DNA from: a virus
Reading direction: 5' to 3' (one strand)
Length of the DNA stretch: 64,000 nt
IMG/VR virus record: IMGVR_UViG_3300046812_000216
Location: 1-64,000 of that record
A program made the position numbers and the translations under genes. Under the pieces are notes generated by a model. The model worked only from the letters and a program-made list of their open reading frames with translations. It was not told the origin of the DNA and made no database searches. How positions within the stretch are numbered: position 1 is the first letter of the stretch; the number at the start of each line of letters is the position of its first letter. Shown in pieces: positions 46,512 to 55,696 of this stretch.

Positions 46512-48981
46512 CGCGGAGCCGGGCGCCGTCAAGCCGCGCCTGTCCATCGTCCATTCCGAGTCCGACAACGAGCCCGACGACTCGCCCCAGTTCGACGACA
46601 AGGGCGCAATCCTCCGCATCGAGCACCCCGATGGCTCTATCACCGTCAGCCTCGACGGGCGGCCCATTGAGGAGCCGCGCAAGGCGAAGTCCGGCTGGTT
46701 CGCCAACCTCGTGGACGACATCGACCCGCTCGAACTGGCGCGCATCGCCGACGACCTGATCCGGGGCGTCGAGGACGATCTCCAGTCCCGGCAGGAGTGG
46801 ATCGAGGAGCGCGCCCAAGGCATCAAGCTCCTAGGCTTCAAGATCGAGATCCCCAACATCCAAGGCGCGGCCGATGGCGCGCCGGTCGAGGGCATGTCCA
46901 AGGTCCGCCACCCGATCCTGCAAGAGGCGGTGCTGCGCTTCCAAGCCAACGCCCGGTCGGAGTTCCTGCCCACCGATGGCCCGGTCAAGATCCGCGACGA
47001 CGCCAACGGCTCCGACCTCCAGCGCGACCAGCAGGCCAATGCGCTGGAGAAAGACCTCAATCACTATCTCACGACGACCGCGACCGAATTCGTGCCGGAC
47101 ACCGACAAGATGTTCCTGATGCTCGGCTTCGGCGGCACCAGCTTCAAGAAGGTCTACAACTGCCCGCTGCGCAACCGCCCGGTCAGCGAGACGGTGGACG
47201 CCAACGATCTGATCGTCAACGACTCGGCGACCGACCTAGCCAACGCCAAGCGCATCACCCACCGCAACATGATGAAGCCATCGACCGTCCGGCGCATGCA
47301 GATCCTCGGCGCCTACAAGGACATCGACCTCTCGACGCCCAAGCAGCAGACGCTCGACGCGGCGCAGGAGGCGGCGAAGGCGCAGCAGGGCGTGACGCCA
47401 TCGACCATGCGGCCGGAAGATCGTGATCGCCAGATCTACGAGTGCTATTGCGAACTGGACATCAAGGGATATGAGCACAAGTACAAAGGCAAGATTTCAG
47501 GGCTAGAAATCCCGTATAGAGTGACAATCGATGAGTCCAGCAGAGAAATTCTTTCCATCGTCAGGAATTACGACGAAGACACCAAAGAACTCCCTGTGGC
47601 CCGCGACAACTTTATAAAATACACATACATTCCCGGCTTTGGTTTCTACGATATCGGACTGCTCCATATCCTCGGCAACACGACCAACGCGATCACGGCA
47701 GCATGGCGAGAGCTTTTAGACGCTGGAATGTTCAACAATTTCCCCGGCTTCCTGATGGCGGACACGGGGGCGCGGCAGAACACGAACATCTTCCGAGTCC
47801 CGCCGGGCGGCGGCGCCTTGGTAAAGACCGGCGGCCTACCCATAAATCAGGCCATCATGCCCTTGCCCTACCAGCCGCCGAGTCAGGCGCTGATGGCGCT
47901 GGTGCAGGACATGGCGCAGACGGGCCAGCGGGTCGGCGGCACCAGCGAGCAGCCGGTCGGCGAGGGCAAGGCCGATTCCCCGGTCGGCACCACGCTGGCG
48001 CTGATCGAGCAGGCCACCAAGATCCTCAACAGCGTCCACAAGCGCATGCATGCCGCGCAGTCGCGCGAGCTTGAACTGATCGTCCGCTGCTTCAAGGAGA
48101 ACCCGACCGCCTTCTGGCAGAAGAACAAGACCCCGGCCTTGCCGTGGGACCAAGCGACCTTCCTCAAGGCGCTGGATGACGCCAACCTTGTCCCGGTGGC
48201 CGACCCCAACACCTCCAGCCACATCCAGCGGGTGATGAAGATCATGGCGCTGAAGCAGCTACAGGGCGCGAGCCCGGCGCTTTATGATCCAATAGCAATT
48301 GATATTGCAGCTTTGCAAGCATTAGGCTTCAACAACCCGCAACAATTCATGGCTCCTCCGCAAGCGCAGGCCGCGCCGCCGCCAGAACTACTTAAACAGC
48401 AGGCTGAAACTCAAGCTAAAACTATGACTGCTCAAGCAACGATGCTTAAAGCTCAAGCCGACGCCGAGAAATCAAAGGCGGAAGTCGGCGCGATCAACGC
48501 CGGGGCCGGGCAGACCGATGGTTCCGGCCAGCAGATCGACACGCCCGTCGATCACCACCTCGCCGAAACCAAGAGGCTGGAGGCGGAAACCAAGCAGACG
48601 ACGGCGCAGCACAACCTGACGCTGGCGCAGGCTAAAGTTCAGGCTGAACTGATGAATTCCCAAACGCGCGCCCAAGAGTTGCAACTCAAAGTTGCTGGGA
48701 CGCACATGGACGACGCCCACCATCAGGAGGAGCTACAGGCCAAGCAGCGCGAAAGCACCATGAACCTCGCCAAGGAGGTCATGCAGAGCAAGGCCGAAAA
48801 CCACCGCACGCTGGCGATTGAGGGCGCGGCGCACGAGCACGACCAAGCCATGCAGGCCCGCGATCACGCCCACGATCACAAGATCGAGACGGTGAAGCAG
48901 AACACCGCTGTCCGGGTCGCCAAGGCGCGGCCGAAACCCGTTGCCAAGGCTCCCGCCAAACCCAAGCCGAAGGCCAAGTGA
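46468..48981 (+). CDS. Portal protein
   Basis: 837 aa. The core resembles podovirus portals: VRHPILQEAVLRFQANARSE, then FLPTDGPVKI, LMLGFGGTSFKKVYNCPLRN, and FGFYDIGLLHILGNTTNAIT. The last ~170 residues are Gln/Ala/Lys-rich helices (QQAETQAKTMTAQATMLKAQ) ending in a Lys/Pro tail, probably the disordered or barrel-helix part. Twelve copies form the DNA gateway of the head. Position after the terminase and before large virion genes supports this. Confidence 0.85.
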   Translation: MPLVPGANSNIRLHDAEPGAVKPRLSIVHSESDNEPDDSPQFDDKGAILRIEHPDGSITVSLDGRPIEEPRKAKSGWFANLVDDIDPLELARIADDLIRGVEDDLQSRQEWIEERAQGIKLLGFKIEIPNIQGAADGAPVEGMSKVRHPILQEAVLRFQANARSEFLPTDGPVKIRDDANGSDLQRDQQANALEKDLNHYLTTTATEFVPDTDKMFLMLGFGGTSFKKVYNCPLRNRPVSETVDANDLIVNDSATDLANAKRITHRNMMKPSTVRRMQILGAYKDIDLSTPKQQTLDAAQEAAKAQQGVTPSTMRPEDRDRQIYECYCELDIKGYEHKYKGKISGLEIPYRVTIDESSREILSIVRNYDEDTKELPVARDNFIKYTYIPGFGFYDIGLLHILGNTTNAITAAWRELLDAGMFNNFPGFLMADTGARQNTNIFRVPPGGGALVKTGGLPINQAIMPLPYQPPSQALMALVQDMAQTGQRVGGTSEQPVGEGKADSPVGTTLALIEQATKILNSVHKRMHAAQSRELELIVRCFKENPTAFWQKNKTPALPWDQATFLKALDDANLVPVADPNTSSHIQRVMKIMALKQLQGASPALYDPIAIDIAALQALGFNNPQQFMAPPQAQAAPPPELLKQQAETQAKTMTAQATMLKAQADAEKSKAEVGAINAGAGQTDGSGQQIDTPVDHHLAETKRLEAETKQTTAQHNLTLAQAKVQAELMNSQTRAQELQLKVAGTHMDDAHHQEELQAKQRESTMNLAKEVMQSKAENHRTLAIEGAAHEHDQAMQARDHAHDHKIETVKQNTAVRVAKARPKPVAKAPAKPKPKAK

Positions 48982-48982
48982 G

Positions 48983-51900
48983 ATGGACAAAGCCGCTCGC
49001 GCCGCGCTGTTGACCGCCAAGGCGCTCTACAAGCACGTCCCGCACGTCGTCGGCGGCAACGCGCCGATGAAGAGCGGAGGCCGCGTCGGCCGCGACCTAG
49101 GCGGCGGCGCGCCGTCGATCATCCAGCCGCCCAAGCCGCAGATCATCAAGCCGCCGGTTCCGGACCTCACCGGCTACAAGGATGCGCCGACCAAGAAGAT
49201 CGAGGATATGCCGTGGCGCCCGCTGGCCGACGTTCACGCCGACCTCGGACACATCAGCGAGATCCCGTCGCACGTTCAGCACTTCGGCCGCTTCATGGAC
49301 GAAACCTCGGAGCGCGCCGCACGCACCGGCCTGACGCCGCGCGACCTCCTTAAAGCCTACAGCATCACCAGAGCGTCCATCGGACGCGGAGCCCTGCCGC
49401 GCACGACTCTCGAGAAATACGGCTGGGAATTGCCGGGCGGCGTTGATTCGCTGCGGCCGGAAGGCGCAATGGGCGAGTGGCTGCACACGTCCGCCGGGCA
49501 GGCCTATCTGCACCACGCGCTCAAGGGCAGCACCGATCACCCCGAATATCGCGCCGCCATCCAAGACGCCGTGCGCAAGTTCACGCCCTTCGGCAAGCAG
49601 AACGACACCGAAGGCAAGGCGCTGCATTGGGGCGCCCAGAACCTCCCCGGCATGGAGGGCCACGTCTCCAAGATGATCGCGATGGCGCGCAAGGTCGGCG
49701 CTGACCCGCGCGAGTGGCGCGAATTCATCAAGAAGATCCCCGGCGTCGATACCGCCAAGGCCGGGTTCCTCGGCTCGATGATGGGCATGGGCAACCAGCC
49801 CACGCTCGACGCCCGCCAGATCGTGCTCAACACCGGCCTGCCGGTGGACGCCACCACGAACCAGCGCAGGCGCGTGGGCGCTGGCGCGGAGGCCGTGGAC
49901 AGGCTGGCCGCCCGGCAGAGCGCCATGGACCTCAAAGGCCTGCCGGAGGAGCTTCAGCCCTATTACCAGCACCTCACCCACCACACCATCTGGGACAAGA
50001 CCGCCAATGAGCAGACCACTCATCAGGATCTGATAAACGCCATGCGCCATGCGGCGACCGGAGGGCTCATCGAGGCCAGCCCGCTGGTCGATCACCCGGT
50101 GGCGCGCGGCATGAGGATGGCGGGCCTGCCGGGCCTGCGAGAGGGCGCGCGCGACGGGTTCAAGAAGGGAGGCAAGGCGCAAGCCAAGGCGCATATCGAT
50201 CCGGAATACAGCGCATGGGACCAAGTCCCGACCCTCAACCCCGACCATCTGGTCGGCCACAGCGTGTTTCCGATCTTTGCTGACCTGACGCGCGCCGGAG
50301 GTCATTACCACGGCATCGATTCCAGCCGACTCGACGATCCGGAGAAGATGATGGGCGGACCCGGTTACCCCCTCCTGCCCGAAAGCCTGCTCCATCAACT
50401 GGCGTGGGCGGTGCAGGGCAAGGGGCGCGGCACCATGAAGCTCAACAAGGCGGCGAAATACATTCTCGTCTCGGCCATGGAGCACGACACCCACCGTTCG
50501 AACACCTCATTCGGCAACGCCCTGACCAAAACCATGCAGGCCTATGGCCGCGACAAGCGCCTGTCGCCGGAACAGTTCGCCGCGCTCGATGAAATGGTCC
50601 GGAGGCCCAGCGCGCAGAAAGAATTGAGCCAATTGCCCAATTTCCCCGGCTTCAGCCACCCGGATTCGCCAAAATTCATCGATAAATTGAGCTTTGAGGC
50701 GCGCAAACGCATCGCAGACATCCTTGGATCGGCCGAAGGGCAGGCCCACGGCGCGCCAAACCTCGAAAAAGTCACCCGCGAGACGCTCGATCCTCACTTT
50801 GCCGGGATTCCCAGCCGCCACGGCATGTTCCTGATGGAGCTTGCGCCGGGAAAGGCGGAAGACAACCTCGTCGATCTCAAGGAATCGGGCCTGCCGGTCC
50901 ATCCCAGCTACAAATACGGCGTCAAGGGCCGCGTCGTCGGCAAATTTCACTCGTCCGTCGCCCCGGAGATCATGTTCCCGGACTTTTTCAAGAAGGCCAA
51001 CGCCGCCGCCAAGGAGAAAATAGCGCGCGGAGAGACGCCCAACGTCCGGCGCGCCTTCGATATGTCCGCCCCAGTCCAGAAGATCACGCAGGACATCGCC
51101 GACAAGCTCCCACGGCGCCCGCAGGACATCCAATCGGCCAAGGCCGCCCAATTGGCGCTCAACGCCGCCAACGACCACTGGGAAACCAGCGACACGCCGG
51201 TCGGCAAGGGCGGCGTCGGCCCGGCGGAATTCGCGCAGGCCGCAGCCGCTTCCGACGCCTCGGCCGCCCACCCGCAATACACCAAGGAGGGGCTCGCCAA
51301 GACCCTGAAGGCTAAGAAGATGAAGCTCCATCGCATGCGCGACGGCAAGGTCTACTTCGCCTTGGAGCACGGCAAGGATTACAAGAAAGAGCACGGGTTC
51401 GAACATCCGGAACTTGGCCCCAACGAGACGGCTTTCCACAGCTATATCGACAACCAGCCCGGCGCTCATGGCATCGGAAGGTCGTCTGCCGTGTTGAAAG
51501 CGGTTCAAAGTGGTGCTACAGTGGCTGACGACTACGCGGTCCCAACCGAAGAGTATCCCCACGGACAAGCGCCCGACTTCCTGAGAACCCACGGGTTCGA
51601 GGAGCTAGGCCGCGTCCCGTTCGACGAGAAGAAAATAAGAGATCCAAAGCACGGCGGCAGCGAGGCCCGCTATCAGGACTTGCTGCACCATTGGAGAGAG
51701 AGCGGTTGGGACGAATCGCGCGGCATGCCGTCGCGCGTGATCATGAAGTGGAGAGGCAACGATGCAGATCGACCCAACGCAGTACAAAATTATCTCAGAA
51801 CGGGCAGTGAGGCTGCTGGGCCATCAACTGATCGACCAGATGTCAGATCCACAAGCGGGTCACTTCAATCTGGCGCTCAAGCGAGTAGTGGACCGGGCGG

Positions 51901-52198
51901 GCTCGGCGGACAAGGTGACGGACAAGGAGATCGAGGGAGCCTACAAGCTGATCGTCCACCACGCCCTGCCGACCGGCTCTCACGAACACTTGGCTCCGTC
52001 TTCGGGATGAACCCAAGCGAGGCCACGCATTACGGCGTGGACCCCGCCGACATCGCCTCCGCACGACAGAGAATTCAAGCGCCCGTGGCTCCGGCTCCGG
52101 GCGCTGTCAGTGCTGTGCCTAAAACGCCTGTGACACCAGCGCCACAGGATGATATCGTTAAAAAGGCGCTTCGCCTTACGGCTCCGGGAGCAGTCTAA
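48983..52198 (+). CDS. Large virion-associated protein, multi-domain
   Basis: 1071 aa from the ATG 1 base after the portal stop. Recognisable parts include QNDTEGKALHWGAQNLPGME near 205, GRGTMKLNKAAKYILVSAME near 490, and a C-terminal domain (FHSYIDNQPGAHGIGRSSAV, then HGQAPDFLRTHGFEELGRVP) near 820-880. It may be a capsid-internal or polyvalent protein carried into the cell. Codons for ~51760-52006 give low-complexity Gly/Ser/Gln sequence, where another ORF is open. A short end (MNPSEATHYGVDPADIASA) follows. The true C-terminus is uncertain. Confidence 0.65.
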   Translation: MDKAARAALLTAKALYKHVPHVVGGNAPMKSGGRVGRDLGGGAPSIIQPPKPQIIKPPVPDLTGYKDAPTKKIEDMPWRPLADVHADLGHISEIPSHVQHFGRFMDETSERAARTGLTPRDLLKAYSITRASIGRGALPRTTLEKYGWELPGGVDSLRPEGAMGEWLHTSAGQAYLHHALKGSTDHPEYRAAIQDAVRKFTPFGKQNDTEGKALHWGAQNLPGMEGHVSKMIAMARKVGADPREWREFIKKIPGVDTAKAGFLGSMMGMGNQPTLDARQIVLNTGLPVDATTNQRRRVGAGAEAVDRLAARQSAMDLKGLPEELQPYYQHLTHHTIWDKTANEQTTHQDLINAMRHAATGGLIEASPLVDHPVARGMRMAGLPGLREGARDGFKKGGKAQAKAHIDPEYSAWDQVPTLNPDHLVGHSVFPIFADLTRAGGHYHGIDSSRLDDPEKMMGGPGYPLLPESLLHQLAWAVQGKGRGTMKLNKAAKYILVSAMEHDTHRSNTSFGNALTKTMQAYGRDKRLSPEQFAALDEMVRRPSAQKELSQLPNFPGFSHPDSPKFIDKLSFEARKRIADILGSAEGQAHGAPNLEKVTRETLDPHFAGIPSRHGMFLMELAPGKAEDNLVDLKESGLPVHPSYKYGVKGRVVGKFHSSVAPEIMFPDFFKKANAAAKEKIARGETPNVRRAFDMSAPVQKITQDIADKLPRRPQDIQSAKAAQLALNAANDHWETSDTPVGKGGVGPAEFAQAAAASDASAAHPQYTKEGLAKTLKAKKMKLHRMRDGKVYFALEHGKDYKKEHGFEHPELGPNETAFHSYIDNQPGAHGIGRSSAVLKAVQSGATVADDYAVPTEEYPHGQAPDFLRTHGFEELGRVPFDEKKIRDPKHGGSEARYQDLLHHWRESGWDESRGMPSRVIMKWRGNDADRPNAVQNYLRTGSEAAGPSTDRPDVRSTSGSLQSGAQASSGPGGLGGQGDGQGDRGSLQADRPPRPADRLSRTLGSVFGMNPSEATHYGVDPADIASARQRIQAPVAPAPGAVSAVPKTPVTPAPQDDIVKKALRLTAPGAV
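51762..52010 (+). CDS. Overlapping ORF inside the large virion gene (82 aa)
   Basis: The +1 frame relative to the surrounding gene encodes a normal-looking soluble protein (MQIDPTQYKIISERAVRLLG, then HFNLALKRVVDRAGSADKVT), preceded by ggagaggcaacg. The frame of the large gene is low-complexity over the same bases. Its stop overlaps an ATG (52007) in the large-gene frame, which could restart a 63-aa protein. Confidence 0.55.
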   Translation: MQIDPTQYKIISERAVRLLGHQLIDQMSDPQAGHFNLALKRVVDRAGSADKVTDKEIEGAYKLIVHHALPTGSHEHLAPSSG

Positions 52199-52452
52199 TG
52201 TGCTTTTCACTCGCATGGCTTGAGAATTTGCTCATCTGGGTCGTCATTGTCGGCGCTCTAATCGCTATTCTCCAACTATTCGTGCCGTGGGTGCTGGCCC
52301 AAGTCGGCGATCTGGGCGGCGCTGTCGGCGTTGTGCTGCAAATCGTCAAGATTATCATCTGGGCGATTATTGTCATCTTTGTCATCTATATTGTATTCGA
52401 TCTTATTCAGTGCTTGATGTCGTCTGGCTCACTGAAGTTGCCCAGACCATAA
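52198..52452 (+). CDS. Membrane protein (84 aa)
   Basis: Two hydrophobic helices: LLIWVVIVGALIAILQLFVP and VLQIVKIIIWAIIVIFVIYI, with a short Gly-rich loop between. ATG overlaps the preceding stop (TAATG). It may be a holin-type or virion membrane protein; a second holin candidate besides 1191. Confidence 0.65.
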   Translation: MCFSLAWLENLLIWVVIVGALIAILQLFVPWVLAQVGDLGGAVGVVLQIVKIIIWAIIVIFVIYIVFDLIQCLMSSGSLKLPRP

Positions 52453-52495
52453 CCCCGCGCACCGTGTGCGCTAAACACGAGAAGGGACTACCCTG

Positions 52496-53740
52496 ATGTC
52501 TGAGGACAGCAAGCGATTCCGCGCCGCGATGAAGGCAAAAGCCAACGAACGCGGCAACCGGAAGCCTGAAGCGAAGGTTGACGCCTCCAGTTTTGGCTCG
52601 GCGGAGCAGAGCGATCCGCTCAACGCCGAATTCAAGACCGGGCTGCGGCCGGTCAGCAAGCGCGCCTTCAAGCGCGGAGGATTCGTCAGCGGCGGTCTGG
52701 CGCTCAAACACGGCGGGCGAGCGGCGCGCAAGGAAGGCGGCTCCGCCAAGAAGATCGCCGACGAAATCTCAATGAACAACATCAAGGACGCCAGCAAGAG
52801 CATCTACGGCTCCAAGCACATTGGCGGCGTCAAGGGCGGCGGCCGGATCAAGAAGGAAGTCGGCGGCTCCGGCGGCGGACCTCTGGGCGGCTTCACCACG
52901 GTGAGCAGCCCGCAGCAGGCGGCTGGCGAGGCCCAAGGAAAGTTCAATCCCGCCAACGTCGGCACCATCAGCCTGCCCGGCAAGCCGACCGGCGGCAGCA
53001 TGCTTCACGCCAAGAGGGGCGGCAAGGCTGGCGGCGGGCCGATGCCGATGCCTCCGCCCCAAAGCGGCGACGATGGCGGCGACGCCGTCAAGACGGCGCT
53101 GCTGGAGGCCTTGATGAAGGCCCACAAGAAACCCAAGAAGAACAAGCTGCCTCCTCCCCCGGACAGCGCTCTCGGCGCGGCGCCCGATCCGGACTCCATG
53201 CCTCCTCCGGGCCTCGGCGCAAAGCGCGGCGGCAAGAAGCGCGCCGATGGCGGCGAGCTTCACGGCTATGCCGAAGACAAGACCCCGACAAAGCGCGACA
53301 GCGAAGGCACGAGCGGCCCCGGCCGCCTGTATGGAACAGGCGAAAGTGGCGGCGATACGCCGAAGAAGTGCGGCGGTCGCGCCCACCGCGCCCTTGGCGG
53401 CAAGACCATGAAGACCGGCAAGGGCAAAACCAACATCAACATCATCATCGGGCCGCAGGGAGCGCCCGCTGGCGGCGATCAGCCCGGAGCGCCTCCGGGA
53501 GCCCCGCCGATGGCGAGGCCCATCCCTGTGCCTCCTCCGCCACCTCCGGGCGGCATGCCTCCGGGCGGTCCTCCTCCGGGCGCTGGCGGGCCTCCTCCGG
53601 GGCCGCCTATGCCTCCTCCGGGGATGCCTCCTCCGGGCATGGGCCGCGCGCGCGGCGGCCGGGCCTACCCGATTAAGCATGCGGCAGGCGGCGGCAAGGG
53701 CCGTCTGGAGAAAATCAAAGCCTATGGAGAGAAGCCGTGA
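52496..53740 (+). CDS. Gly/Pro/Lys-rich virion-region protein
   Basis: 414 aa with aaggg upstream. Basic and Gly-rich (GGGRIKKEVGGSGGGPLGGF), with repeated GGK/GGR blocks, then a long Pro/Gly/Met run (residues ~345-385, PPPPPPGGMPPGGPPPGAGG). Probably disordered. Similar Lys/Gly-rich proteins occur in this genome at 59418 (KHGGRAARA in both). The shared KHGGRAAR motif suggests a common binding partner. Confidence 0.65.
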   Translation: MSEDSKRFRAAMKAKANERGNRKPEAKVDASSFGSAEQSDPLNAEFKTGLRPVSKRAFKRGGFVSGGLALKHGGRAARKEGGSAKKIADEISMNNIKDASKSIYGSKHIGGVKGGGRIKKEVGGSGGGPLGGFTTVSSPQQAAGEAQGKFNPANVGTISLPGKPTGGSMLHAKRGGKAGGGPMPMPPPQSGDDGGDAVKTALLEALMKAHKKPKKNKLPPPPDSALGAAPDPDSMPPPGLGAKRGGKKRADGGELHGYAEDKTPTKRDSEGTSGPGRLYGTGESGGDTPKKCGGRAHRALGGKTMKTGKGKTNINIIIGPQGAPAGGDQPGAPPGAPPMARPIPVPPPPPPGGMPPGGPPPGAGGPPPGPPMPPPGMPPPGMGRARGGRAYPIKHAAGGGKGRLEKIKAYGEKP

Positions 53741-54015
53741 GTTTCGAGAAGTTCGTCGCCGATCATGCTGTCGCCATTTCATTGGCCTTTCTCGCGACGA
53801 TCTTTCTCGTCGCGGCATTTCTCCTCGTGGCGCCAGCCCGATCTCAGTCCATCGAGGTCGGGCCGGGCGGCATCGCGGTGAACCCATTGCCCAGTCATCA
53901 TCGCAACTGGGGCCGGACATGCGAGGAGCTTCGCCTCGCCTGTGAATACAAGTCTGAACGTGGTGAAGAGGGCATGGGAAACTGCCGTCGCTACCGCCAA
54001 ACATGCCAATATTGA
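53737..54015 (+). CDS. Membrane-anchored Cys protein (92 aa)
   Basis: GTG start overlapping the previous stop (GTGA). An N-terminal helix (ISLAFLATIFLVAAFLLVAP) and a small outside part with four Cys (RTCEELRLACEY, NCRRYRQTCQY). It could be a spanin-like or periplasmic protein; undecided. Confidence 0.6.
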   Translation: MSFEKFVADHAVAISLAFLATIFLVAAFLLVAPARSQSIEVGPGGIAVNPLPSHHRNWGRTCEELRLACEYKSERGEEGMGNCRRYRQTCQY

Positions 54016-54028
54016 TAGGAGATGAATG

Positions 54029-54754
54029 ATGGTTTTTCGTCGTGTTGTAATTCGCGGAGTGGCCGAAATCGGCGAAGTGGACGTGACTGGTCCCGTCGAT
54101 CCCGGCTTTGGCCGCCCCGGTGGCGGCGGTCGTCCGGATCAGGGTCTGCCCGGCTACGGTCACCCGGATCAGGATCTGCCGGGCTATGGTCACCCGGATC
54201 AGGGACTGCCCGGCTATGGTCACCCCGATCAGGGTCTGCCCGGCAGGCGCCCGCACCCCGATCAAGGCCTTCCCGGCTATGGTCATCCGGATCAGGGTCT
54301 TCCGGGCTATGGTCATCCCGACCACGGCTTGCCCGGCTATGGTCATCCGGATCAGGGTCTGCCCGGCCTGCCGGTCTACCCCAGTCAGGGACCGATCCTT
54401 CCCGCCGCCCCCGGCCATCCGATTCCAGTGCCGCGCATCCCGGTGGTCAGCGTCATCCCGCTGCCCGAAGGCGAAGTGCTCCCGACTGAACCGCCGCACC
54501 GGCCCGGTAGGATCGCCGTGGTCGTCGATGGCGAAACCAAGGCTGTCGGCTGGCTTCAGGGCTCCGACGACCTTCCGGTCGCCGCGCCCAAGGGCGAAGC
54601 GCCGGTCCCCGGCGGCCACTGGGTGGCGGTCGAAGTCAATCCGCAGGCAAGGCCCAAGAAATGCGGCGACGGCAGCGATGGCGTCGGCAAGACCGGCTTT
54701 GCGTGGGTGTTCGAGGTGAAGCCCGACTGGGGAACGGAGCCGACCCCGGTCTAA
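54029..54754 (+). CDS. Repeat protein with tandem PDQGLPGYGH units
   Basis: 241 aa. aggag lies 7 bases before this ATG; another ATG is one codon upstream. After residue 35 there are about nine copies of a 9-residue unit (PDQGLPGYGH-type), one variant (GRRPHPDQGLP) breaking the series. The C-terminal ~110 residues are a separate unit (RIAVVVDGETKAVGWLQGSD, then GKTGFAWVFEVKPDWG). The 27-base DNA repeat is nearly exact and could change copy number. Function unknown. Confidence 0.7.
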   Translation: MVFRRVVIRGVAEIGEVDVTGPVDPGFGRPGGGGRPDQGLPGYGHPDQDLPGYGHPDQGLPGYGHPDQGLPGRRPHPDQGLPGYGHPDQGLPGYGHPDHGLPGYGHPDQGLPGLPVYPSQGPILPAAPGHPIPVPRIPVVSVIPLPEGEVLPTEPPHRPGRIAVVVDGETKAVGWLQGSDDLPVAAPKGEAPVPGGHWVAVEVNPQARPKKCGDGSDGVGKTGFAWVFEVKPDWGTEPTPV

Positions 54755-54765
54755 AAACAACGAAA

Positions 54766-54801
54766 AAGGCCGCCCCGCGTACATCCGGCGTGGGCGGCCT
54801 T
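54766..54801 (+). terminator. Rho-independent-type terminator, possibly bidirectional
   Basis: 10-bp stem AAGGCCGCCC/GGGCGGCCTT after the repeat-protein gene. Plus side continues CCTCTC; the upstream A-run would give U5 on the minus strand. Confidence 0.65.
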
Positions 54802-54880
54802 CCTCTCGTCGGCCTCAGTCGTCACGGCCTCCTGAACAGTGACATACCTCACGCCCAAGCTATGATCAAGAGCATTCGCC

Positions 54881-55084
54881 ATGATTTCATGGGTGAAATA
54901 CGTCAAGCATGCCGAAAAAGAGCAGCACGAGGCGTTGGGATGGGTCGCAAATGGCGATATGGGGCCGATCTACGGCCATTTTCGCATCCTGATGGAATGG
55001 ACCGGCGACGGAGATCCACCCAATGTTGACGACCAAGAATGTGCTGGCTCAGGAAATGAGAAAACTGCTGATCGAGCGCATTGA
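54881..55084 (+). CDS. Small conserved-type phage protein (67 aa)
   Basis: MISWVKYVKHAEKEQHEALG, then WVANGDMGPIYGHFRILMEW. This Trp-rich pattern resembles a small family found in many phages. The last 62 bases overlap the next gene. Confidence 0.55.
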   Translation: MISWVKYVKHAEKEQHEALGWVANGDMGPIYGHFRILMEWTGDGDPPNVDDQECAGSGNEKTADRAH

Positions 55085-55235
55085 GGTTGAGAAAAACAAC
55101 CTCGCCTATGGCGCGTCGATCAAGAGTTTCGAGGCCTATCGCGAAATGGTCGGCATGATCAGAGGCCTGCATGAGGCGATAGACATGCTCGACGACGCCG
55201 AGACAAAGGCCAGCGAGCGCGAGCGCGGCGTATAA
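55023..55235 (+). CDS. Helical hypothetical protein (70 aa)
   Basis: MLTTKNVLAQEMRKLLIERI, then KSFEAYREMVGMIRGLHEAI. A two-helix protein, charged, of unknown function. Confidence 0.6.
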   Translation: MLTTKNVLAQEMRKLLIERIEVEKNNLAYGASIKSFEAYREMVGMIRGLHEAIDMLDDAETKASERERGV

Positions 55236-55306
55236 GGGCTCTGACAGTCCGCTTGCTATAAAAATCAATTAGTGAGAAGTTATTTCGCTCTTGACAGGAG
55301 AGCGAT

Positions 55307-55696
55307 ATGGCATTTGCCGAAATGGCGTTCGACATAAACCCCCGCGAAGAGATCGCAGCAGCCCTAGGAAACATCGAAGGCGTCGAGATTTTCGCCAATC
55401 AGGTGCTGGCGGCGATCTACATTCGGCCGGAGAAGACCAAGTCCGGCATCTTCCTCACCCAGCAGACGCTCGGCGAGGACAGATATCAGGGCAAGGTCGG
55501 CCTGATCGTCAAGCAAGGCCCGCAGGCCTTCGTCAATGACGCAAACTGGACCTTCGCAAACAACATCGGCGTCGGCGACTGGATCATCATGCGCCCGACC
55601 GATGGCTGGGCGATCACTGTCAACGGCGTCCTGTGCCGCGTCTTGTCCGACACGTCGGTCAGAGGCCGCATTTCCTCCCCCGATCAGGTGTGGTGA
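55307..55696 (+). CDS. GroES-like co-chaperonin domain protein
   Basis: 129 aa. NQVLAAIYIRPEKTKSGIFL, then RYQGKVGLIVKQGPQAF, IGVGDWIIMRPTDGWAITVN, follows the Cpn10 order: first strand, mobile-loop position, Gly-Asp-Trp near the roof. It may act with host GroEL on capsid proteins, like T4 gp31, or as a virion-assembly factor. It stands right before the scaffold and capsid genes, which fits. Pre-gene spacer 55236-55306 is AT-rich. Confidence 0.75.
   Translation: MAFAEMAFDINPREEIAAALGNIEGVEIFANQVLAAIYIRPEKTKSGIFLTQQTLGEDRYQGKVGLIVKQGPQAFVNDANWTFANNIGVGDWIIMRPTDGWAITVNGVLCRVLSDTSVRGRISSPDQVW

Noticed and set aside
49097-50494. 465-codon antisense ORF opposite the large virion gene
   Set aside because: Codon-bias shadow; no ribosome site, and the plus strand encodes a coherent protein.
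52769-54784. 671-codon antisense ORF opposite the Gly/Pro-rich genes
   Set aside because: Open only because Gly/Pro codons lack stops in the complement; three well-supported plus-strand genes with ribosome sites cover it.
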